From Spirochaetaceae bacterium (lineage in GTDB: Bacteria; Spirochaetota; Spirochaetia; Treponematales; Breznakiellaceae): 9,510 nt of DNA. Below the pieces are notes generated by a model that ran no database searches, was not told the origin of the DNA, and saw only the letters and a list, made by a program, of their open reading frames with translations. Position numbers and translations under genes: made by a program. The stretch lies in the NCBI GenBank assembly GCA_031265535.1, contig JAISCO010000016.1, positions 1-9,510 of the forward strand, read 5' to 3'. Shown in pieces: positions 6,591 to 9,510 of this stretch. How positions within the stretch are numbered: the first letter of the stretch is position 1; each line of letters starts with the position of its first letter.

Positions 6591-7049
6591 TTAGCCCGTA
6601 TTCCTTGCCTTATCAATCACATTTTTTATGCCCTGGCCCACCGCGTCCAAAAAATCAAAAACCGTCTGGGTTTCTTTCTTGTTCAGCCGATTTATAAATT
6701 CATATAAAACACCCGCCATGTTTTCATGGTGTTTTTGATGTCCTTCACAAACCCGTTCCCCCAGGGCGGTAAGGCGGGAAAAGACCTCTTTCCGGTTGCC
6801 GGGTTTTCTGTACGCCTCAATGAGCCCTTTATCAAGCAATTTCTTGGTAACCTGGCTTATAGCCCCGCTGGTCATCCCCAAATGCCGGGCCAGTTCACCG
6901 ACATTTGCCCCTTCCCGGGCTTTTATGGTCTCCAAAAGGTGGACTTCCGCATGGTGAATCGGGAAGTCCACCCCATAGCCCCAGGGGGTCTCCATTTCCT
7001 CGATGACAAGGTTCGCCGTCTGGTAGAATTTTTCAATTAAGGTTTTCAT
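6591..7049 (-). CDS. MarR-family transcriptional regulator, AdcR-like metal-sensor candidate (copy 2)
   Basis: This 152-residue winged-helix regulator is paralogous to the one at 282-734; shared blocks include H-A-E-V-H-L-L, G-A-I-x-Q-x-T-K-K-L-L-x-K-G-L, N-x-K-E-V and G-H-x-x-H-H. Candidate metal ligands are H33, E35 and H37 in the second helix and H104, H107 and H108 after the wing, matching AdcR/ZitR ligand positions. The recognition helix is about residues 60-73. The gene precedes feoABC on the same strand (126 bp from feoA), so it likely controls iron uptake. The ATG at 7049 has no Shine-Dalgarno, and the predicted transcription start is only about 3 bp upstream, implying leaderless translation. 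The family is secure; the iron or zinc ligand is inferred. Confidence 0.87.
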   Translation of the reverse strand: MKTLIEKFYQTANLVIEEMETPWGYGVDFPIHHAEVHLLETIKAREGANVGELARHLGMTSGAISQVTKKLLDKGLIEAYRKPGNRKEVFSRLTALGERVCEGHQKHHENMAGVLYEFINRLNKKETQTVFDFLDAVGQGIKNVIDKARNTG

Positions 7050-7058
7050 AGTCTATAT

Positions 7059-7087
7059 ATCATATATGAGCTAACGAAAAATGTCAA
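7059..7087 (-). promoter_or_regulatory. marR2 promoter
   Basis: On the minus strand TTGACA (7082-7087) and TATGAT (7059-7064) are spaced by exactly 17 bp, an almost ideal sigma-70 promoter. The 16-bp element TTAGCTCATATATGAT (7059-7074) matches the marR1 element at 12 of 16 bases. The predicted start is near 7052, almost at the ATG (7049). Confidence 0.65.
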
Positions 7088-7120
7088 GAGAAAAGGCGTA
7101 TTTTGGCCGAATTTTTCGTT
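7073..7120. repeat. 10-bp perfect inverted repeat across the marR2 -35 region
   Basis: AACGAAAAAT at 7073-7082 is exactly inverted as ATTTTTCGTT at 7111-7120, with a 28-bp spacer. The left arm touches the -35 box of marR2. It could be a looped operator or a stem, but AT-rich arms of this length can also arise by chance. Confidence 0.4.
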
Positions 7121-7237
7121 TTCCAGAGGCTGGGGTTCTTTAAGCGGCAAAGACCCGAAAACCATACCGCCCTTTCTTGACAAGACAATTGAAAAGTTTA
7201 CTATACACCCATCCGTATAAAAAATCATACATTTATA
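7088..7237. other. Divergent intergenic region between marR2 and mntR
   Basis: No convincing gene is present in the 325 bp between the two divergent regulators. Besides the marR2 promoter and the inverted repeat, it holds a hairpin (GGGTTCTTT at 7133-7141 with AAAGACCC at 7149-7156, one bulged base, 7-nt loop) with no T-run. It also holds a plus-strand TTGACA (7177-7182) followed by TATACA (7202-7207) at a poor 19-bp spacing. The mntR operator and promoter follow at 7238-7284. Confidence 0.5.
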
Positions 7238-7252
7238 GTTTAGCCACTAAAC
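7238..7252. promoter_or_regulatory. Inverted-repeat operator candidate upstream of mntR
   Basis: GTTTAG-CCA-CTAAAC is a perfect palindrome with 6-bp arms and a 3-bp centre. It ends 3 bp before the -35 box of the mntR promoter. The half-sites resemble those of DtxR/MntR-family operators (TTTAG...CTAAA), so autoregulation by the encoded regulator is the simplest reading. Confidence 0.55.
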
Positions 7253-7255
7253 AAC

Positions 7256-7284
7256 TTGGCTTTTTTGTATAGCTGCTATATAAT
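7256..7284 (+). promoter_or_regulatory. mntR-mntP promoter
   Basis: TTGGCT (7256-7261) and TATAAT (7279-7284) are separated by 17 bp. The block 7269-7284 (ending CTATATAAT) matches the marR1 promoter block 248-263 at 12 of 16 bases. The predicted start near 7291 coincides with an ATG opening a 21-codon leader ORF. Confidence 0.6.
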
Positions 7285-7290
7285 ATCATT

Positions 7291-7356
7291 ATGGGGAAGG
7301 CAAAATGTAAAAAGACCGTGATTGCGGCCCTGCGGGGATTAAGGGACGGTGTGTAA
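7291..7356 (+). other. Possible 21-residue leader ORF before mntR
   Basis: ATG 7291 to TAA 7354-7356 encodes a basic 21-residue peptide (begins M-G-K-A-K-C-K-K). It is in the same frame as mntR and separated from the TTG at 7360 by one codon after the stop. There is no Shine-Dalgarno sequence, and the ATG falls at the predicted transcription start, so leaderless translation would be needed. Complementary segments ACCGT (7315-7319) and ACGGT (7346-7350), with CCCT/AGGG inside, could fold this leader. Coding status is doubtful. Confidence 0.22.
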
Positions 7357-7374
7357 TATTTGCGAAGTGATGCC

Positions 7375-7776
7375 ATGAAAAGTCAAACGATGAATAATAA
7401 AGAACTATCCCAATCCCTTGAGGATTATCTAAAAACCATTGGCCTTCTCACAAAAGAAGGAGCGGTGAGGGTTACGGATATTGCGTTAAATCTCGGCGTA
7501 TCCAAGCCATCGGTTGTTACTGCGCTTAAAAGGTTGGAAGACAAGGGGCTTTTAGAACACAAACACTATAGAACAATAACATTGACTTCACAGGGGCAAA
7601 GTAAGGAAAAAGAAATTCGGGAACGATACGATTTTCTGTCATTATTTTTGAAAGATGTAGTGGGGGTATGCTCTGAAACTGCAGAAAAGGACGCTTGTAA
7701 ACTAGAGCACATCCTCTCAGGGGAAACCTATATGAAGATGAAAAAATTTTATATAGGCGCACACAAAACTAATTAA
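7375..7776 (+). CDS. mntR: DtxR/MntR-family metalloregulator with altered metal site
   Basis: This regulator probably senses Mn2+ or Fe2+ and controls itself and mntP. The start is uncertain: ATG 7375 (133 residues) is preferred, with weak GAAGTG upstream; TTG 7360 and ATG 7390 are in frame. Numbering from 7375, the winged helix spans about 12-75 (recognition helix S-K-P-S-V-V-T-A-L-K-R-L), and the dimer/metal domain runs 80-127 (F-L-K-D-V-V-G-V, D-A-C-K-L-E-H-I-L-S). Compared with B. subtilis MntR, D8, E102 and H103 have counterparts in D17, E111 and H112, and C108 resembles the DtxR Cys. E11 is replaced by K20 and H77 by Y85 in the usual R-H-x-x-L-x-x-F-L block. There is no C-terminal SH3 domain. 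It lies 64 bp before mntP. The family is firm; metal preference is not. Confidence 0.84.
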   Translation: MKSQTMNNKELSQSLEDYLKTIGLLTKEGAVRVTDIALNLGVSKPSVVTALKRLEDKGLLEHKHYRTITLTSQGQSKEKEIRERYDFLSLFLKDVVGVCSETAEKDACKLEHILSGETYMKMKKFYIGAHKTN

Positions 7777-7840
7777 CGCGGTTTTGGAGAAAATTAGCTT
7801 AAAAGTGTTTTTTGTTTAACGTGGAGAGAGGCAAATTATT

Positions 7841-8407
7841 GTGAGTTTATTGGATATTGTTTTAATTGCCGCGGGATTAGCAATGGACGCATTTGCCGTA
7901 TCAATTACATTAGGTCTATCCACGAAAAGGCCAAAGCTGGCGGAAATAATAATTCCAGGTGTATATTTTGGTTTCTTTCAATCTCTTATGCCAATGATTG
8001 GATATTTTGTGGGTAGTTATTTTACAAACAAAATCGAAAATTTTGTTCACTGGATTGCCTTTGTTTTACTTGGATTTATCGGCGGAAAAATGATAAAAGA
8101 CAGTTTCGCCAAGAAAAACGGAGCATGGAAAAGGGATAAAAATTCTTTTGGGTTTATAAAAATGCTGCTTTTGGCCGTTGCGACCAGTATTGACGCACTG
8201 GCTATAGGCATAACATTTGCCTTTTTTCAGGCCAATATATATACGGCGGTATTAATAACCGGTATAACAACATTTTTTATATCAATGGGAGGAGTAATAC
8301 TTGGTAATATATTTGGAAAGAAATTGAGATCAAAGGCGGAATTTATTGGAGGGGCGGTTCTTGTTATAATTGGGATAAAAATTGTAGTCGAGAATATATC
8401 TTTTTAA
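7841..8407 (+). CDS. mntP: Manganese efflux pump MntP
   Basis: This 188-residue inner-membrane protein has the MntP (formerly YebN) length and six hydrophobic helices in two inverted halves. The two signature aspartate motifs are present: A-M-D-A-F-A-V-S (14-21) with D16, and A-T-S-I-D-A-L-A-I-G (114-123) with D118. These correspond to the conserved aspartates of E. coli MntP. It exports Mn2+ to prevent toxicity. The GTG start at 7841 follows GGAGAGAGG (7823-7831) with 9-bp spacing. The gene is downstream of the MntR-type regulator on the same strand, the classic regulator-exporter pairing. No yybP-ykoY Mn riboswitch is recognisable upstream, and the 64-bp gap is too short for one. Codons are visibly more AT-rich than in feoB or the PTS gene, suggesting a separate origin. 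Confidence 0.92.
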   Translation: MSLLDIVLIAAGLAMDAFAVSITLGLSTKRPKLAEIIIPGVYFGFFQSLMPMIGYFVGSYFTNKIENFVHWIAFVLLGFIGGKMIKDSFAKKNGAWKRDKNSFGFIKMLLLAVATSIDALAIGITFAFFQANIYTAVLITGITTFFISMGGVILGNIFGKKLRSKAEFIGGAVLVIIGIKIVVENISF

Positions 8408-8433
8408 TGAAAGATCCAAGCGCAGAGAGGTGG

Positions 8434-8469
8434 ATGTTAATGAAATTGATTGAGGAATACCAAAGATGA
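8434..8469 (+). other. 11-codon ORF overlapping the EIIA start
   Basis: ATG 8434 opens M-L-M-K-L-I-E-E-Y-Q-R and stops at TGA 8467-8469, overlapping the EIIA ATG as ATGA. A good ribosome site (GAGAGGTGG, 8425-8433) stands before it, but touches the ATG more closely than usual; the second ATG at 8440 is better spaced. It may be a translational-coupling leader for the EIIA gene or a chance ORF. Confidence 0.3.
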
Positions 8470-8957
8470 ATTTTCCCCGGCTTGCTATGTCCTCAAAAAA
8501 TCACCGTTCCCCACTTGCCATAGTAACCACCGATGCCATCATCCTTAACCTCAAAGGTAAAACAAAAGAAGCCATCATCAACGAACTGCTTGATATAGTG
8601 GCGGCTCAAGGAAAACTATTAAACCGGGACATAGCCCTCAATGATCTGTTAGCCCGCGAACAAACCATGAGTACCGGCATACCAAACGGCATAGCCCTTC
8701 CCCACGCAAAAACAAACGCCGTTCAGGAATTGACCGTAGCCATCGGTATAAAAAAATCAGGCGTAGACTTCGACTCCGCCCTTGACGACAAGACCCATAT
8801 AATCATTCTTGCCCTTGCCCCGCCCGATAAAGCAAAGCCCCTTTACAAATTCCTTCTTGCCATAACCGCCGCCCTCAACGATGACACCTTCCGTTCAAAA
8901 GTCCTTGCCGCCAAAACCCCGGAGGAAGTTGTGAATTTACTTCGAGAATACAAATAG
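8466..8957 (+). CDS. PTS EIIA component, fructose/nitrogen (PtsN-like) type
   Basis: This 163-residue cytoplasmic phosphocarrier has the EIIA-fructose/mannitol/Ntr fold. The phosphorylated histidine is H80 in G-I-P-N-G-I-A-L-P-H-A-K-T (71-83), which is diagnostic. A hydrophobic core strand I-I-I-L-A-L-A-P-P (about 110-118) follows, and a C-terminal helix E-E-V-V-N-L-L-R. The start is ATG 8466 with GAGGAA (8452-8457) 8 bp upstream; the first 18 residues, rich in S, N, H and R, are not part of the domain and are unusual. No EIIB or EIIC gene is adjacent, so a regulatory PtsN-like role is more likely than sugar uptake. PtsN proteins modulate K+ transport and other regulators in proteobacteria; that function here is inference. 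Confidence 0.85.
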   Translation: MNFPRLAMSSKNHRSPLAIVTTDAIILNLKGKTKEAIINELLDIVAAQGKLLNRDIALNDLLAREQTMSTGIPNGIALPHAKTNAVQELTVAIGIKKSGVDFDSALDDKTHIIILALAPPDKAKPLYKFLLAITAALNDDTFRSKVLAAKTPEEVVNLLREYK

Positions 8958-9024
8958 CGTTCAATCTACAACGAAACAAACCCTAGAGGGGCATTCTAAT
9001 ATCTGGAACTCATACGACCCTGTT

Positions 9025-9142
9025 GAGACTGTCGAATAAGTCCTTTCCTAAAAAATTTACCCCCACTTAATGTCATAAAACAGATATAAAACACCCATTT
9101 AGACGTATATTTTTGACACAGTAATACTAATTCGACAGCCTC
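9025..9142. mobile_element. 118-bp MITE-like element with 17-bp terminal inverted repeats
   Basis: The left end GAGACTGTCGAATAAGT (9025-9041) and the inverted right end (9126-9142, reading GAGGCTGTCGAATTAGT on the minus strand) share 15 of 17 bases. The interior of 84 bp is AT-rich and has no ORF. A trinucleotide GTT flanks both sides (9022-9024 and 9143-9145), a possible target duplication. Termini beginning GAG-x-CTGTC occur in several IS families (for example IS1182-like), so this is probably a non-autonomous deletion derivative; the family is not assignable from this alone. Confidence 0.58.
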
Positions 9143-9161
9143 GTTATGTACTGTGCTCTTC

Positions 9162-9402
9162 TTAAACATTATTTAGATCAACAAAATCTGCATCTAAACC
9201 CTCATCTCCTATCCCTATTATATGTAAATCAATATTCTTTTTTTTTACAAATAATCTTAAATGCTTCAAATACAGAATCTTCTATACGGCTTCCTACAAT
9301 AATTTTTTTTACCGGTGTTTCCAAGTGATACCATTCATTTTCTTGTACTATCCTAACTTCTTGTTCATATTTCCATTCATTATATTTAGAAAACGTAACT
9401 AT
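9162..9402 (-). pseudogene. Truncated, frameshifted DUF2971-type gene remnant
   Basis: Read on the minus strand, about 80 residues of protein-like sequence remain. They begin after an in-frame TGA (9403-9405) with T-F-S-K-Y-N-E-W-K-Y-E-Q-E-V-R-I-V, the W-x-Y-E-x-E-x-R-I block typical of DUF2971 C-termini, then P-V-K-K-I-I-V-G-S. At a run of nine A residues (9238-9246 on plus as T9) the frame shifts: with eight A residues it would continue through N-I-D-L-H-I-I-G-I-G-D-E-G to a TAA at 9162-9164. The 5' portion and start codon are missing. The run could also be a sequencing error. Codon use is far more AT-rich than the neighbours. The MITE-like element lies 19 bp beyond its stop. Confidence 0.6.
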
Positions 9403-9431
9403 TCAGCCATAAACAGTAGGAAAAATCTACG

Positions 9432-9503
9432 AATTTTATGCATTTTTTGGGCAAAAGAGGTAAATTTTGGCAAAATTCCCGAGGTTTTTCGACGCATAAA
9501 ATT
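9432..9503. repeat. Nested palindromes at the right edge
   Basis: AATTTTATGC (9432-9441) is exactly inverted as GCATAAAATT (9494-9503). Near the same centre, AATTTTG-G-CAAAATT (9463-9477) is a 7-bp palindrome. The block starts about 30 bp beyond the truncation point of the DUF2971 remnant, so it may be the end of an inserted element or a structured intergenic repeat. It runs to the window edge, so its extent is unknown. No gene is seen in 9405-9510. Confidence 0.42.
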
Positions 9504-9510
9504 TTCAGAA

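Noticed and set aside
7046..7228. Minus-strand 60-residue frame upstream of marR2
   Set aside because: It overlaps the marR2 promoter, has no ribosome site and no recognisable protein features.
7285..7374. Possible manganese (yybP-ykoY) riboswitch before mntR
   Set aside because: The conserved GGGGAGUA and terminal pairing elements are not seen, and the leader is too short for the full fold.
8958..9024. Terminator after the EIIA gene
   Set aside because: The only stem (CCCTAGAGGG near 8981-8990) is three base pairs around a 4-nt loop without a following T-run.
9146..9328. Plus-strand 60-residue frame in the AT-rich right end
   Set aside because: It is antisense to the DUF2971-type remnant, has no ribosome site and shows low-complexity composition.

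Overview
The window looks like a metal-homeostasis region from a bacterium, most likely an anaerobic spirochaete of the Treponema type. That assignment is a low-confidence impression from protein style: a 637-residue FeoB of the variant seen in anaerobes, a CDF-like pump with an N-terminal HMA domain, and a phage-like fragment at the left edge. No rRNA, tRNA or CRISPR array was seen, and there is no marker gene that fixes the taxon.

Layout. (1) Bases 1-134, minus strand: the 5' end of a gene running off the left edge, resembling phage head-tail connector proteins. (2) Bases 235-3146, plus strand: a MarR-family regulator with its own promoter, then a second promoter driving an ABC ATPase, an ABC-2 permease, a small exported lipocalin-like protein and a 55-residue cysteine-rich protein. 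(3) Bases 3257-7049, minus strand: a second, paralogous MarR regulator followed by feoA, feoB, feoC and a CDF-like cation transporter with an N-terminal metal-binding domain. (4) Bases 7238-8407, plus strand, divergent from (3): a DtxR/MntR-family regulator and the manganese exporter MntP. (5) Bases 8434-8957: a tiny ORF overlapping a PTS EIIA protein. (6) Bases 8958-9510: an AT-rich decaying end with a 118-bp MITE-like element, a truncated and frameshifted DUF2971-type remnant, and nested palindromes at the right edge.

How it fits together. FeoABC would import ferrous iron (or possibly Mn2+), the CDF-like pump would move divalent cations the other way, and MntR/MntP would handle excess manganese. 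Both MarR proteins carry histidines where the zinc sensor AdcR has metal ligands (an E-x-H in the second helix and G-H-x-x-H-H after the wing), so they are plausibly metal sensors. The first MarR heads an ABC exporter cluster with no assigned substrate; that cluster, with its secreted lipocalin-like protein and its Cys-rich peptide, is the least familiar part of the window. Four promoters share a TAG-N4-TATA-NN-AT element overlapping the -10 box, which suggests, but does not prove, shared control.
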